From positions 1 to 64,000 of the forward strand of contig CAZSXU010000023.1 in the NCBI GenBank assembly GCA_964610505.1: 64,000 nt of DNA, read 5' to 3'. The DNA comes from CAZSXU01 sp964610505. GTDB taxonomy: Bacteria > Arandabacterota > Arandabacteria > JAGLYR01. Numbering within the stretch: position 1 is the stretch's first letter; each line of letters begins with the position of its first letter. Of the stretch, positions 17,431 to 26,747 are shown one piece after another. The notes under the pieces are model-generated. The model was not told the DNA's origin. It was given only the letters and a program-made list of their open reading frames with translations, and searched no databases. A program made the position numbers and the translations under genes.

Positions 17431-18654
17431 TCAGCCTTCCCGGGATGTGCGAATCTCCCCTACGGAGCAGACCGCCTCTCCCTCATGAAACGTCAGTACG
17501 ACTTCGTCTTCCCGGGCCAGAGCCCCGGCCCGCGTGATCATCTCCATGTCCGGACGTCTTCGGCACAGACAGTAGCCCCGCGCCAGCACAGCCAGCGGGC
17601 TCACGCCGTTCAGCCGCGAGGCCAGGGCTCCGACATCGCGCCGGTGAACGTCCAGCCGGTGACTCACCGATCGAGCCAGCCGGTTCAGCAGCTCGTCGAC
17701 CCGCTGATGCCGCTGGGCAATCGCCGTCCCCAAGTTCAGCGACGTCCAGCGGCCCGCCACCATTCGAAACTCGCGTTCCGCGTGCCTCACCCGGCGGACC
17801 ATCGCTACGGCCTGGCGCCGTCGAAGACGCCGCAGCTCACGGTCCAGAGACCGCCGATCCGGCGCGACCAATTCCGCGGCCGCCGAGGGTGTGGGCGCTC
17901 GGAGATCGGCGACCAGGTCCGCAATGCTGTGGTCGATTTCATGCCCGACGGCGGAGATGATCGGGATTCGAGACCGGAAGATGCTCCGCGCCACCGTCTC
18001 CTCATTGAACGGCCAGAGGTCTTCGGCCGAGCCGCCACCCCGCCCCACAATAAGGACCTCTACCCCACCGTACTCGTTGAACTCGTCGACCGCACATGAG
18101 ATGTCCGCCGCCGCCCCCTCTCCCTGGACGCGCGTCGGGCGCACGATCACCTGAATCCAGGGGGCCCGGCGGCCGATGACCTGAACGATGTCGCGAATCG
18201 CCGCCCCCGTCGGGGACGTCACCACGCCCACACGCTGCGGAAACTTGGGGATGGATGTCTTGTGGGCCGGATCGAACAGCCCTTCGCCTTCCAGCCTGGA
18301 GCGGATCTGCTGAAAGGCCAGTTCCAATGCACCTACGCCCGCCGGCTGCAGGACGTCCACGATGATCTGGTATTGACCGCCTCGTTCGTAGACACTCAGG
18401 GCGCCGCGGGCCAGTACACCCAGACCATTCTCCGGTTCGAACCGCAGGTATCGGTTGCGGCCCCGAAACATGACCGCACGAAGCTGTCCCTGTTCATCCC
18501 TAAGAGAGAAGTACAGGTGGCCCGAGGAGTGGCGAACGTAATTGGCGATCTCGCCTTCCACCCAGACGGAGGGAAATGCGTCCTCGACGAGATTGCGCAC
18601 GAGCCCGTTGATCTCGCTGACGCTGTAGACCTTATCTTCCTGGAGTCCCCGCAC
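17431..18654 (-). CDS. xseA: Exodeoxyribonuclease VII large subunit
   Basis: A 407-residue catalytic subunit. The N-terminal OB fold (VYSVSEINGLVRNLVEDAFP, GHLYFSLRDEQGQLRAVMF) is followed by the catalytic domain with VGVVTSPTGAAIRDI, the conserved RGGGSAEDLWPFN and ISAVGHEIDHSIADLVAD, and a long helical region that binds XseB copies. Length is slightly short because the C-terminal helical part is compact. The first 23 bases overlap folD. The enzyme degrades single-stranded DNA to oligonucleotides. Confidence 0.97.
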   Translation of the reverse strand: MRGLQEDKVYSVSEINGLVRNLVEDAFPSVWVEGEIANYVRHSSGHLYFSLRDEQGQLRAVMFRGRNRYLRFEPENGLGVLARGALSVYERGGQYQIIVDVLQPAGVGALELAFQQIRSRLEGEGLFDPAHKTSIPKFPQRVGVVTSPTGAAIRDIVQVIGRRAPWIQVIVRPTRVQGEGAAADISCAVDEFNEYGGVEVLIVGRGGGSAEDLWPFNEETVARSIFRSRIPIISAVGHEIDHSIADLVADLRAPTPSAAAELVAPDRRSLDRELRRLRRRQAVAMVRRVRHAEREFRMVAGRWTSLNLGTAIAQRHQRVDELLNRLARSVSHRLDVHRRDVGALASRLNGVSPLAVLARGYCLCRRRPDMEMITRAGALAREDEVVLTFHEGEAVCSVGEIRTSREG

Positions 18655-19546
18655 GGTCCGCCTTCTCCTGTCTCAGCCGAGCCGCCAGAAGCGTGTTCTC
18701 CAGCAGCATCGACACGGTCAGCGGCCCCACGCCGCCGGGAACGGGAGTCATCGCGGAAGCTTTGGCCGAGACCGATTCGAAATCCGCGTCTCCGACAAGC
18801 CGGTAGCCCCGCTTCGCCGTCTCATCGGGCATCCGGTTGACCCCCACGTCGATGACCACGGCCCCCTCCGACACCATCTCGCCCGTGACGAGCCCGGCCC
18901 GGCCGGCGGCCACGACCAGAATCTCGGCCTGCCGCGTCACGGCACCGAGATCGGGCGTCCGAGAGTGGCAGACGGTCACGGTGGCGTTGCCGTCCTCGCT
19001 CTTGCGAAGCAGGAGGTTCGCCAGCGGGAGACCCACCACGATGCTCCGGCCGACAATCACGATCCGCCGTCCCTCGATGGGGATGCGCGCGTCCTTCAAG
19101 ATCTCGACGATGCCGGCAGCCGTGCAGGGAATGAAATCGGGGCGGCCGTGCATGAGTTTCCCCAGACTCACGGGATGAAAACCGTCGACGTCCTTCTCAG
19201 GCAGAACGGATTCCACAACCCGGTTCTCATCCACGCCCTTGGGGAGAGGAAGCTGAATCAGGATCCCGTCGATTGCTTCATCCCGGTTCGCAGCATCCAC
19301 ACGGCCCAGAATCTCGGCCTCCTCGCAAGTGGCCGGGAGCCGCGCCAAGTCCAGAGTGATTCCGACTCGTTCGCAGGCTCGCTGCTTCATCCGCACGTAC
19401 ACCTCGGAGGCGGGGTCGTTCCCCACCAGGATCACCGTCAGAGCCGGCGCCCGGGACCGGGACCGCATTCGATCCACCTCATCGGCCACACGCTTCTCAA
19501 TTCGGTCCGCCAGATCTCGACCCTTCAGGATCTTTCCGGGCATCAC
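18632..19546 (-). CDS. folD: Bifunctional methylenetetrahydrofolate dehydrogenase/cyclohydrolase
   Basis: A 304-residue one-carbon metabolism enzyme interconverting 5,10-methylene- and 10-formyl-THF. It has YVRMKQRACE with the catalytic Lys (about residue 54), DGILIQLPLP, DVDGFHPVSLGKL, PCTAAGIVEIL, the NADP-binding GRSIVVGLPLANLL and the C-terminal MTPVPGGVGPLT. The ATG overlaps the stop of the preceding phosphoesterase gene by 4 bases; a second ATG one codon in is equally possible. It is part of the long rny-to-recN operon. Confidence 0.97.
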   Translation of the reverse strand: MMPGKILKGRDLADRIEKRVADEVDRMRSRSRAPALTVILVGNDPASEVYVRMKQRACERVGITLDLARLPATCEEAEILGRVDAANRDEAIDGILIQLPLPKGVDENRVVESVLPEKDVDGFHPVSLGKLMHGRPDFIPCTAAGIVEILKDARIPIEGRRIVIVGRSIVVGLPLANLLLRKSEDGNATVTVCHSRTPDLGAVTRQAEILVVAAGRAGLVTGEMVSEGAVVIDVGVNRMPDETAKRGYRLVGDADFESVSAKASAMTPVPGGVGPLTVSMLLENTLLAARLRQEKADRAGTPGR

Positions 19547-20406
19547 TCCTCCTCAGGGGGCTCCCGCTCCGCCTCGCGGATGACACGCTGCGTTCTCCGA
19601 CCGCCGGGCGCGCCCGACAGGGATTCGCGCAACCTTTCAATGCCGACCGCTCTTCCCGTATCCGGATCGAGTGTCAGCACGACTCCCGAGAGGCGGACAT
19701 CTCCGTCGGCAACGTCGAAGCGGGCCGGCACCTGCGTCAGGAATCGTCCCAGGGCCGCTTGCTTGACCGTACCGATGATTGAATCGAACGGGCCCGTCAT
19801 TCCCGCGTCCGTAAGATAGGCCGTTCCCCCGGGCAGAATGCGCTCGTCCGCCGTCTGCACGTGCGTGTGCGTGCCGATGACGGCGCTCACCCGTCCGTCC
19901 AGAAACCATCCCAGCGCGATTTTCTCGCTGGTCGCCTCCGCGTGGAAATCGACCACGATCAGGGGGGTCGTTCGACGGAGATCTTCGACCAGCTCGTCGG
20001 CCGTTCGGAAGGGGCAGTCCGATTCTCCCATGAACACACGGCCCTGGAGAGACACGACGGCGACCTTTTCCCCCCTCTCGAGGGTCCGCACCGTGAATCC
20101 ACGCCCGGGAGCGCCCGACGGGTAGTTGGCGGGCCGAAGAATTCGACCGTCCTCTTCCAGAAGGGGAAGGATTTCTCTGCGATCCCAGATATGGTTGCCC
20201 GAGGTGATGACGTCGATGCCCCTTGCGAGCAATTCACCCGCGGTGTGAGGCGTGAGCCCAAACCCGCCCGCCGCGTTCTCGCCGTTGGCAATACAGAGAT
20301 CGACGTCGAACCGTTTGCGAAGTCGGGGCACCCATTCCCGCACCGCCGCCCGTCCGGGCCGCCCTACGATATCGGAGATGAAGAGGACACTCAACGTGTC
20401 GCTCAC
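19543..20406 (-). CDS. YmdB-like metallophosphoesterase (TIGR00282 family)
   Basis: A 287-residue calcineurin-like phosphoesterase; family members hydrolyse 2',3'-cyclic nucleotides or cAMP with a dinuclear metal centre. All metal-binding blocks are visible: FISDIVGRPG near the N-terminus, NGENAAGGFGLT, TSGNHIWDRREI, VDFHAEATSEK and GTHTHVQTADERILPGG, then YLTDAGMTGP. It lies directly downstream of rny; the rny-ymdB neighbourhood is widely conserved and suggests a shared role in RNA turnover or development. The physiological substrate is not settled. Confidence 0.93.
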   Translation of the reverse strand: MSDTLSVLFISDIVGRPGRAAVREWVPRLRKRFDVDLCIANGENAAGGFGLTPHTAGELLARGIDVITSGNHIWDRREILPLLEEDGRILRPANYPSGAPGRGFTVRTLERGEKVAVVSLQGRVFMGESDCPFRTADELVEDLRRTTPLIVVDFHAEATSEKIALGWFLDGRVSAVIGTHTHVQTADERILPGGTAYLTDAGMTGPFDSIIGTVKQAALGRFLTQVPARFDVADGDVRLSGVVLTLDPDTGRAVGIERLRESLSGAPGGRRTQRVIREAEREPPEEE

Positions 20407-20414
20407 GTCCCCCC

Positions 20415-21989
20415 CTACTTCGCGTAGCCCACGGCCCTCATCTCCCGGATCACCAGAACCTTGATCTGCCCCGGATATTCCAGCTCGGACTCAATGCGCC
20501 GGGCGATCTCCTGGGCCAACTCCTCCGCATGCTGGTCGCTGACCTCTTTGTGCTCCACCATGATTCGAATCTCACGGCCGGCCTGGATGGCGAAGGACTT
20601 CGTGACCCCCGGGAAAGAATCCGCAACATGCTCCAGATTCTGAAGCCGCTTGATGTAGGTCTCGAGGGTCTCCCGGCGCGCACCCGGGCGGGCCGAAGAC
20701 ACGGCGTCCGCCGCCTGCACCAGCGTCGCAATGAAAGAGTCGGGGCGCTGGGTGGCATCTTCGTGATGATAGCGGATCCCGTCGACCACCACCGGAGGTT
20801 CTCCGAACTTGGAGGCCAGGTCCGAGCCGATCTCCGCGTGCGTACCCTCCGACTCGTGGTCGACGGCCTTGCCGATGTCGTGCAGTAACCCGACCCGGCG
20901 GGCCAAACGTCCATCCAATTTCAGCTCGGCCGCCATCACGCCTGCAAGGTGGGAAACCTCCTTCGAGTGTTGAAGAACATTCTGCCCGTACGACGTGCGG
21001 TACCGGAGTCGCCCCATGAGCCGAACCAGCTCCGTGTGAAGACCCGGGACCCCCGCCTCCATGGCGGCCACCTCGCCGGCCTCCAGGATGGTCTCATCCA
21101 TCTCCTTCTGAACCTTGGCGACCGTTTCTTCGATTCGCCCGGGATGAATGCGCCCGTCGGTGATCAGCCGAGCCAGCGCAATGCGGGCCGTCTCGCGGCG
21201 GATGGGATCGAATCCGGAGAGAATCACCGCTTCGGGCGTGTCGTCGATAATGACGTCCACACCGGTAGCGGTTTCGAACGCTCGGATGTTTCGCCCCTCC
21301 CGTCCGATGATCCGGCCCTTCATCTCGTCATTCGGAAGAGAAACCACCGACACCGTGGATTCCACCGCATGGTCCGCCGCGCACCGCTGGATCGCCAGAC
21401 TCAGGATGGAAGCGGATTCCTTGCTGGCCCTTCGCTGGGTCTCTTCTCGCACCTCGCGCAGCATCCGCTGCGAGTCCCTCCGAGCCTCGTTCTCCATGTT
21501 GGCGATCAGCATTCGCTTGGCCTCCTCCTGCGTGAGACCCGCGATTCGCTCCAACTTGGAGTTCTGCTCCAGGATCAACTGATCCAGGCCGGCGCTCTTT
21601 TCCTCTACGCCCCGCTCTCGATCATCCAGCTCGCGATCCTTGACGGCCAGCGTCTTCTCTTTCTTGTCCAGGACGTCCACCTTGCGATTGAGATTGGCCT
21701 CCCGCTCGGAGAAGGCCTTCTCCAGCCCCTGGAGTTCCACTCGCTTTTCTTGGGTTTCCTTTTCGAATTTCTCCTTGGCCTGATACCACTCGTTCTTCGC
21801 CTGGAGGGACGCCTCCCGGCGGTAGGTATCGGCTTCCTTCTTCGCCTCAGCGATCAGCTTCTCGGCCTGTTTTTCCGTGCTGAGAAGGTTGGCCTCCCCC
21901 ACCCTGCGGTGAACGAACCAACCAAGGTAGAAAAACAGACCTGCAGCAGCGATCGCGACCAGAATCTCGACGAGAAGTAGACCTGACAT
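20415..21989 (-). CDS. rny: Ribonuclease Y
   Basis: A 524-residue membrane-anchored endoribonuclease that starts mRNA decay. It has one N-terminal membrane helix (about 4-23), a long coiled coil (about 30-200, rich in E/K/R with AEAKKEADTYRREA), a KH RNA-binding domain (SVVSLPNDEMKGRIIGREGR onward) and an HD domain (about 330-430) with the metal-binding HDIGKAVDHE. Length matches the family. Its own promoter candidate lies at 22038-22065, just beyond the zapA terminator, and the YmdB-like gene follows 8 bases later. Confidence 0.97.
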   Translation of the reverse strand: MSGLLLVEILVAIAAAGLFFYLGWFVHRRVGEANLLSTEKQAEKLIAEAKKEADTYRREASLQAKNEWYQAKEKFEKETQEKRVELQGLEKAFSEREANLNRKVDVLDKKEKTLAVKDRELDDRERGVEEKSAGLDQLILEQNSKLERIAGLTQEEAKRMLIANMENEARRDSQRMLREVREETQRRASKESASILSLAIQRCAADHAVESTVSVVSLPNDEMKGRIIGREGRNIRAFETATGVDVIIDDTPEAVILSGFDPIRRETARIALARLITDGRIHPGRIEETVAKVQKEMDETILEAGEVAAMEAGVPGLHTELVRLMGRLRYRTSYGQNVLQHSKEVSHLAGVMAAELKLDGRLARRVGLLHDIGKAVDHESEGTHAEIGSDLASKFGEPPVVVDGIRYHHEDATQRPDSFIATLVQAADAVSSARPGARRETLETYIKRLQNLEHVADSFPGVTKSFAIQAGREIRIMVEHKEVSDQHAEELAQEIARRIESELEYPGQIKVLVIREMRAVGYAK

Positions 21990-22037
21990 ATCAGGACCAC
22001 CCCTTTCCTGAGCGCCACTCGCTCCATCTACATTGCG

Positions 22038-22065
22038 ATGATAAAGAGTGTTTGATATCTACCAA
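22038..22065 (-). promoter_or_regulatory. Candidate promoter of the rny operon
   Basis: On the minus strand TTGGTA (22060-22065), a 16-base spacer and TATCAT (22038-22043) would start transcription near 22031, about 40 bases before the rny ATG. Its -35 overlaps the T tract that ends the upstream hairpin. Confidence 0.5.
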
Positions 22066-22160
22066 AAAACACAAATCCCTATTCCTGTTCCCCGGCGAAA
22101 TTCGCCACGAAACCAGAATAGGGACTCGTCCCCGGACGCCTCTATTGTGGCGTCCTCGAG
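22064..22160 (-). ncRNA. Structured intergenic RNA and terminator between zapA and rny (possible 6S RNA)
   Basis: Two stable structures follow the zapA stop on the minus strand. The first is a 7-bp hairpin (arms 22149-22155 and 22134-22140). The second is a long imperfect stem with outer arms 22116-22123 and 22077-22084 (perfect 8 bp), further pairs inside, and an inner 5-bp hairpin at 22094-22106. A run of six T on the minus strand (22064-22069) follows it, as in an intrinsic terminator. In many bacteria the 6S RNA gene lies next to zapA, so this is an attractive place for one, but the diagnostic central bubble was not shown here. The simplest certain reading is a terminator for the pheS-zapA unit. 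Confidence 0.45.
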
Positions 22161-22183
22161 TAACTGAGCCTAACCCAGAGCAT

Positions 22184-22480
22184 TCACTCCTGCAGTGATT
22201 CCTCCAATGACGCCGTTACTTTCCGGATCCGCTCATCAACCTTCCGCAGCATGTCGGCCGACTTCTGCCGTTCCTCATAGAGTTCATCAGCAATGTTCAG
22301 GGCGGCCAGAATCGCCACCTTGGTTGACGAGCCGAGCGAAGTTCCCTTGGTCAATTGGCGCATTTTCTGATCCACGTAGCGCCCTACCATCTCAATACGT
22401 TCCACACCGCTGTCACCCTTTACACGGTATTCCTGACCAAGGATTTCCACAACCGTCGACTTGCTCATCTTACGATCCAA
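22184..22480 (-). CDS. zapA: Cell division protein ZapA
   Basis: A 98-residue FtsZ-associated protein that stabilises the Z ring. The N-terminal domain has STVVEILGQEYRVKGDSGVE and the conserved helix VGRYVDQKMRQL, then VAILAALNIADELYEERQK leading into a C-terminal coiled coil. Length and layout match ZapA. It follows a small coiled-coil protein gene and pheT on the same strand. A structured RNA or terminator lies immediately downstream. Confidence 0.93.
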   Translation of the reverse strand: MDRKMSKSTVVEILGQEYRVKGDSGVERIEMVGRYVDQKMRQLTKGTSLGSSTKVAILAALNIADELYEERQKSADMLRKVDERIRKVTASLEESLQE

Positions 22481-22561
22481 GCGCGATTAGAGTACGTGCG
22501 CAGAAGCTCGAGACAGCCTCACTTCCGGGAAACCGGGACTGCCTTTCTCCAGGCAATTCTC

Positions 22562-22876
22562 CTAGTCTTCGTTCCGGGCCAGTTCGCCCTCTGTTTCAAC
22601 CTGTTCAATCCTTCGAATGATCTCTTGAATCTTGGCCGTCGCGAGCTTGCTCCGGCCACGAGACATCATAGATTTCTTTGCGTTCCCTTGCAACTCTTTT
22701 GTTCGATCGGCCAATTCTTGTTTCTCGGCATTCAGCTCACTCACCCGCTTCTTCAGGGCGGCGTTTTCCCGAGTCAGCCTGCGGATGGATTCCTGCGCCC
22801 GGCGGACTACCGTCTCCAGCGCTTTCAGGCCGCTCACGGATCCCTTTGGGACGCCCGCGTCGCTCGGCTTTGACAT
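22562..22876 (-). CDS. Small coiled-coil protein between pheT and zapA
   Basis: A 104-residue helical protein. The start at 22876 (MSKPSDAG) has GGAG 9 bases upstream; an earlier in-frame ATG at 22897 overlaps the pheT stop. Residues about 20-65 form a heptad-patterned coiled coil (ENAALKKRVSELNAEKQELA), followed by a basic segment (KKSMMSRGRSKLATAKIQ) and a second short helix. Size and position next to zapA recall ZapB-like cell-division coiled coils, but sequence similarity is too general for a firm name. Confidence 0.75.
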   Translation of the reverse strand: MSKPSDAGVPKGSVSGLKALETVVRRAQESIRRLTRENAALKKRVSELNAEKQELADRTKELQGNAKKSMMSRGRSKLATAKIQEIIRRIEQVETEGELARNED

Positions 22877-22896
22877 GCTCGCTTCTCCACCCCCCA

Positions 22897-25302
22897 CTAC
22901 ATCTCCGAGCGAAGACTCGCGCCCAGCTCGTCTTCGAGCACCTGGACAATTCGCGCGAGCTTCCCGTCGACCTCTTCGTCCTTCAATGTACGTTCGTCCG
23001 ATCTGAAGATCAAGCTATAGGCCAAGCTCTTCTTCCCTTCCGGAATCTGCCGGCCCCGATACACGTCAAACAGCCGGACCCCGGTCAGAAGCGGCACCCC
23101 GCCCGAAAGGATTCGCCGGCTCACCTCGACAAAAGGCACCGCGTCCTCGACAACCACCGCCAAGTCTCGAGCGACGGCCGGATACCGGGGTACATTCTCA
23201 ATCGACTGTAATTCTAAAGCCTTGTCCACGATCCTGTCAAGTATCAGTTCAAACAGAAACACGGGTTCCTTCAATCCCACAGAATCGGCAATTTTGGCGT
23301 CGAGTTTACCCCCGATTCCAACTCTCCCGGAATCCTGAACCCATTCGACCGAACACTCGCTGTCCAGCAGTGGAGACTCCAAACGCCTCATGTCCGGGGG
23401 CGCAAACCGCAGGCCGCAAAACAGGTCCTCCACAAGCCCCTTGAGGTCGAAGAAATCGACCGGCCCGCCTTTCGTTCCCCAGGACGCCGGGTCCTTGAGC
23501 CCCGAGAGCACTCCCGAAAGACACCGGGTCTCCGCTGGGCGGTTCGCATCCGGCCCCGCGCCGAAAACGGTCCCGATCTCGAACAGCCGAACGTCTTCCC
23601 TCCGCCGATTCCGATTCAGCCGGACACAGGCAAGCAGTCCCGGGACCAGGCTGGGTCTCAATACGGACTGATCGACGGAGAGAGGGTTCTTCAGTCTCAG
23701 CAAATCCACGGTCTGTTCAGACGCCATCCCGAGGGTCACTGACTCTCCACTCTCGATCAGCGTAGGGGTCACCGCCTCGTCCAGGCCAAACCCGCAGAGA
23801 ACGTCCCGCACCTTCTCCAGCAGGAGGCTCACGTGCGATTTCAGGGGCGGCGCGCCTCCATACCGGCCGGCTCCAACCGGGATACGGGAATAGCCGTAGA
23901 GACGCCCGATCTCCTCCACGAGGTCGGCTTCAAGGGAAACATCGTTCCGATGGCTGGGGCAGACCGCGTGAAGCACGCCGTCCTCCTCGGAAACCTCGAA
24001 CTCGAGCCGTCGCAGCAGGGCGGCCATCTCTTCAGGTGTCAGCGAGAGTCCCAGATGTGTGTTCGCCCGGGCCACCCGAACCGACACGGTCTTGGCTCGA
24101 TCGCCCTCCGTGCCCGCGTCGATTCTTCCCGAGAGAACGGTTCCCCCTGCCAGCTCCGCCAGCAATTCGGCCGTCCGGTCCGCGGCTCGTGCGATTCCCC
24201 CCGGGTCGATCCCGCGCTCGAACCTCATGGACGCTTCCGTGGAGATCCCCATTCTGCGCGCCGTCCTGCGCACGGAAACCGGATCGAAGCGGGCGCTTTC
24301 GATGACAACCGTCTCCGTATCCTCCATCACGCCTGAACCGGCGCCCCCCATGATGCCCGCGACCGCCACGGCGCCTTCGCCGTCGGCGATCACGAGCGTT
24401 TCCGCATTCAGGTGATGCGATGTCCCGTCCAGTGCCTCAAAGGTCTCCCCGGGTTTTCCCCGCCGGACGGTGATCTGCGCTCGCTTCAGGAAACGGTGGT
24501 CAAACGCGTGGAGGGGCTGTCCCAGCTCCAGCATCACGTAGTTGGCCACGTCCACCACGTTGTTGATGGGACGGATGCCCATCAGCTTCAACCGGCGCGC
24601 CAGCCAGAGGGGCGACGGACCGACAGCCACGTTCTCGACGACGCGTCCGATGTAGCGGGAGCAGAGGTCGGTTGCCTCGATCTTAATCCGGGCGCGTTCG
24701 GACGCGGCAGCGGCGGACTCCTGGAAAGAAGGATCCGGAAGCCGAACCCTCACACCCTTGGCCGCGGCGATTTCGCGCGCCAACCCCACCACGCTCAGAC
24801 AATCCCCTCGGTTCGGCGTGAGCTCAATCTCCAGCAACGTGTCGTCCAGTTCCAGGAGCCCGGCGACGGGGGATCCGAGGCGGGGCTTGCCGGCGAACAC
24901 ATGCACTTCGTCCTGAAGACTCCGCAACCCCAGATCGTAGAGCGAGCAGAGAACGGCCTCGGACGTCTCTCCGCCGAGATCGGCGATTTCCACCGCGTCT
25001 CCGCCCTCCAGCACGGCTCCCGGCAGGGCCACCGGAACCCGCACTCCGATCCTCAGATGGGGATCCCCACACATCGTCTGCAGGGTTCGATCTCCCACCG
25101 CGACGCGGCAGCGGAGAAGCCGCCCGTCGGATCCCGCGGGCTCTCTCTCCACCACTTCACCGACCACCACGCCGTCGAAGAGGGAAGCCGTCGATACCAG
25201 GCCTTCCACCTCCAACCCCAGTTCGGTCAGGGTTTCCGCCAGCACGTCCGGCGATTCATCGAGATCGACGAAATCCTGAAGCCAAGTGAAGAGAACTTTC
25301 AT
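22897..25302 (-). CDS. pheT: Phenylalanine-tRNA ligase beta subunit
   Basis: An 801-residue subunit, full length for bacterial PheT. The order is N-terminal (MKVLFTWLQDFVDLDESP), tRNA-binding OB domain (VVVGEVVEREPAGSDGRLLR, CGDPHLRIGVRVPVALPGA), B3/B4 editing domain with ELTPNRGDCLSVVGLAREIA, B5 domain, catalytic-like core and the C-terminal anticodon-binding ferredoxin fold (PRYPAVARDLAVVVED). It forms the alpha2-beta2 enzyme with PheS, encoded 45 bases upstream. Confidence 0.97.
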   Translation of the reverse strand: MKVLFTWLQDFVDLDESPDVLAETLTELGLEVEGLVSTASLFDGVVVGEVVEREPAGSDGRLLRCRVAVGDRTLQTMCGDPHLRIGVRVPVALPGAVLEGGDAVEIADLGGETSEAVLCSLYDLGLRSLQDEVHVFAGKPRLGSPVAGLLELDDTLLEIELTPNRGDCLSVVGLAREIAAAKGVRVRLPDPSFQESAAAASERARIKIEATDLCSRYIGRVVENVAVGPSPLWLARRLKLMGIRPINNVVDVANYVMLELGQPLHAFDHRFLKRAQITVRRGKPGETFEALDGTSHHLNAETLVIADGEGAVAVAGIMGGAGSGVMEDTETVVIESARFDPVSVRRTARRMGISTEASMRFERGIDPGGIARAADRTAELLAELAGGTVLSGRIDAGTEGDRAKTVSVRVARANTHLGLSLTPEEMAALLRRLEFEVSEEDGVLHAVCPSHRNDVSLEADLVEEIGRLYGYSRIPVGAGRYGGAPPLKSHVSLLLEKVRDVLCGFGLDEAVTPTLIESGESVTLGMASEQTVDLLRLKNPLSVDQSVLRPSLVPGLLACVRLNRNRRREDVRLFEIGTVFGAGPDANRPAETRCLSGVLSGLKDPASWGTKGGPVDFFDLKGLVEDLFCGLRFAPPDMRRLESPLLDSECSVEWVQDSGRVGIGGKLDAKIADSVGLKEPVFLFELILDRIVDKALELQSIENVPRYPAVARDLAVVVEDAVPFVEVSRRILSGGVPLLTGVRLFDVYRGRQIPEGKKSLAYSLIFRSDERTLKDEEVDGKLARIVQVLEDELGASLRSEM

Positions 25303-25347
25303 TCCACGCCACCCTGATTCGGCGACCCGGCCCGCAATCCGACCGGA

Positions 25348-26361
25348 CTAGAACTGAGAAAGGAATTCAACGTCGTTCTCGTAGAAAAGCCGGATGTCTC
25401 CGATCCCGTATTTCAACATCGCTATGCGTTCCACGCCCATTCCGAAGGCGTAGCCGTTGTACGTCTCGGAGTCGAAGCCGACGCACTCGAACACGTTGGG
25501 ATGAACCATCCCGCAGCCCAGAATTTCAAGCCAGCCCTTGCCGCTGCACACCCGGCAGCCCTCGCCCCCACATCCGGCGCACGATACATCCATCTCGGCG
25601 CTCGGCTCCGTGAAGGGGAAGTAGTGGGGTCGGAACCGCACGCGTCGCTCCGGCCCGAACATCCGGCGGGCGAAGTGCGTGAGCGCTCCTTTCAGATCCG
25701 CCAGGCTGACGTCGCGGTCGACGTAGAGCCCCTCGACCTGATGGAAGTTGGTGAAGTGAGAGGCGTCGGGCGCGTCCCGGCGGAAACACCGGCCCGGAGC
25801 CACGATCCGCACCGGAGGTTTCGTTTTCTCCATCACGCGAATCTGTACGGGCGATGTCTGCGTTCTCAGAAGGATGCCGGGGCCGAGATAGAAGGAATCC
25901 TGCTCGTCCCGTGAGGGGTGCCACTCGGGCGTGTTGAGGGCCTCGAAATTGTAATACTCCTCCTCCACCTCGGGACCTTCAACGGCCGAGAATCCCATTC
26001 CGTAGAAAATCGAGAGAATCTCATCCGTCACCTGCGACAGCGGGTGCCGGTGCCCCAGAAACCTCCGACGCCCGGGAAGCGTCACGTCCATACCCGAGAC
26101 GGCCTTCGGCTTCGGCGCTGCCGTTCCTACGGTCTCCAGAGCCTCAGCGAGGAGATCCTGAATGGCGCACTTCGCCCGGTTCAGTTCCGCACCCGCGCCG
26201 GGTCGATCCTCGGGGGGCAGTTCCTTGACCTTCCGAAGCAGACCGGTCAGCCGTCCTTTGCGTCCCAGGAATTTCACACGGAGAGATTCAAGCGAGGCTG
26301 CGGATTGCGCCGCCTCGATGTCCTTTCGAGCTTCCTCCAGAAGATCCTCCGAACCGAGCAA
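25348..26361 (-). CDS. pheS: Phenylalanine-tRNA ligase alpha subunit
   Basis: A 337-residue catalytic subunit. It begins with a coiled-coil tRNA-binding arm (about 1-85, VKFLGRKGRLTGLLRKVKEL) and continues with class II motifs: HPLSQVTDEILSIFYGMGF, the ATP-binding region around RTQTSPVQIRVME and GRCFRRDAPDASHFTNFHQV, and the C-terminal GMGVERIAMLKYGIGDIR. A Cys cluster (SCAGCGGEGCRVCSGKGW) present in many PheS proteins is retained. Length matches the family. It lies 14 bases after rplT in the thrS-infC-rplT-pheST unit. Confidence 0.97.
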   Translation of the reverse strand: MLGSEDLLEEARKDIEAAQSAASLESLRVKFLGRKGRLTGLLRKVKELPPEDRPGAGAELNRAKCAIQDLLAEALETVGTAAPKPKAVSGMDVTLPGRRRFLGHRHPLSQVTDEILSIFYGMGFSAVEGPEVEEEYYNFEALNTPEWHPSRDEQDSFYLGPGILLRTQTSPVQIRVMEKTKPPVRIVAPGRCFRRDAPDASHFTNFHQVEGLYVDRDVSLADLKGALTHFARRMFGPERRVRFRPHYFPFTEPSAEMDVSCAGCGGEGCRVCSGKGWLEILGCGMVHPNVFECVGFDSETYNGYAFGMGVERIAMLKYGIGDIRLFYENDVEFLSQF

Positions 26362-26375
26362 GCCCGCTCACCCTC

Positions 26376-26747
26376 CTACTCGTTGTTCGCCGTCGTCAGT
26401 GAACTCCCCGCAAGTTCCGCGAGTCGGCCGAAGGATTGCTGATCGTTGACGGCCATCTCGGCGAGTGCTCTGCGGTCGAGACCCACATTGGCCCGCTTGA
26501 GACCGGCGATGAACCGACTGTAGGATAACCCGTAGGGGCGCACGGCGGCGTTGATGCGGATGATCCAGAGGGATCGGAAGTCGCGCTTGCGCTGCCTGCG
26601 GTCCCGGTAAGCGTAGCGGAGCGCTCGGTCCACGCTCTCGCTGGCCGTACGAATGAGCTTGCTCTTCCCGCCCCGGTACCCCTTGGCGGAGTTGAGGATC
26701 CTCTTGCGTCTACGGCGTGATGCCGGACTTTTCCTGACTCTTGGCAT
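26376..26747 (-). CDS. rplT: 50S ribosomal protein L20
   Basis: A 123-residue primary rRNA-binding protein of the large subunit. It starts MPRVRKSPASRRRRKRIL and contains AYRDRRQRKRDFRSLWIIRI and GLSYSRFIAGLKRANVGLDR, diagnostic of L20. It follows infC after only 36 bases; the rpmI gene for L35, which normally separates the two, is absent. Confidence 0.98.
   Translation of the reverse strand: MPRVRKSPASRRRRKRILNSAKGYRGGKSKLIRTASESVDRALRYAYRDRRQRKRDFRSLWIIRINAAVRPYGLSYSRFIAGLKRANVGLDRRALAEMAVNDQQSFGRLAELAGSSLTTANNE

Noticed and set aside
22064..22160. Definite call of 6S RNA
   Set aside because: Position is suggestive, but the hallmark bubble and pairing were not established, so only a structured RNA/terminator with low confidence is reported.
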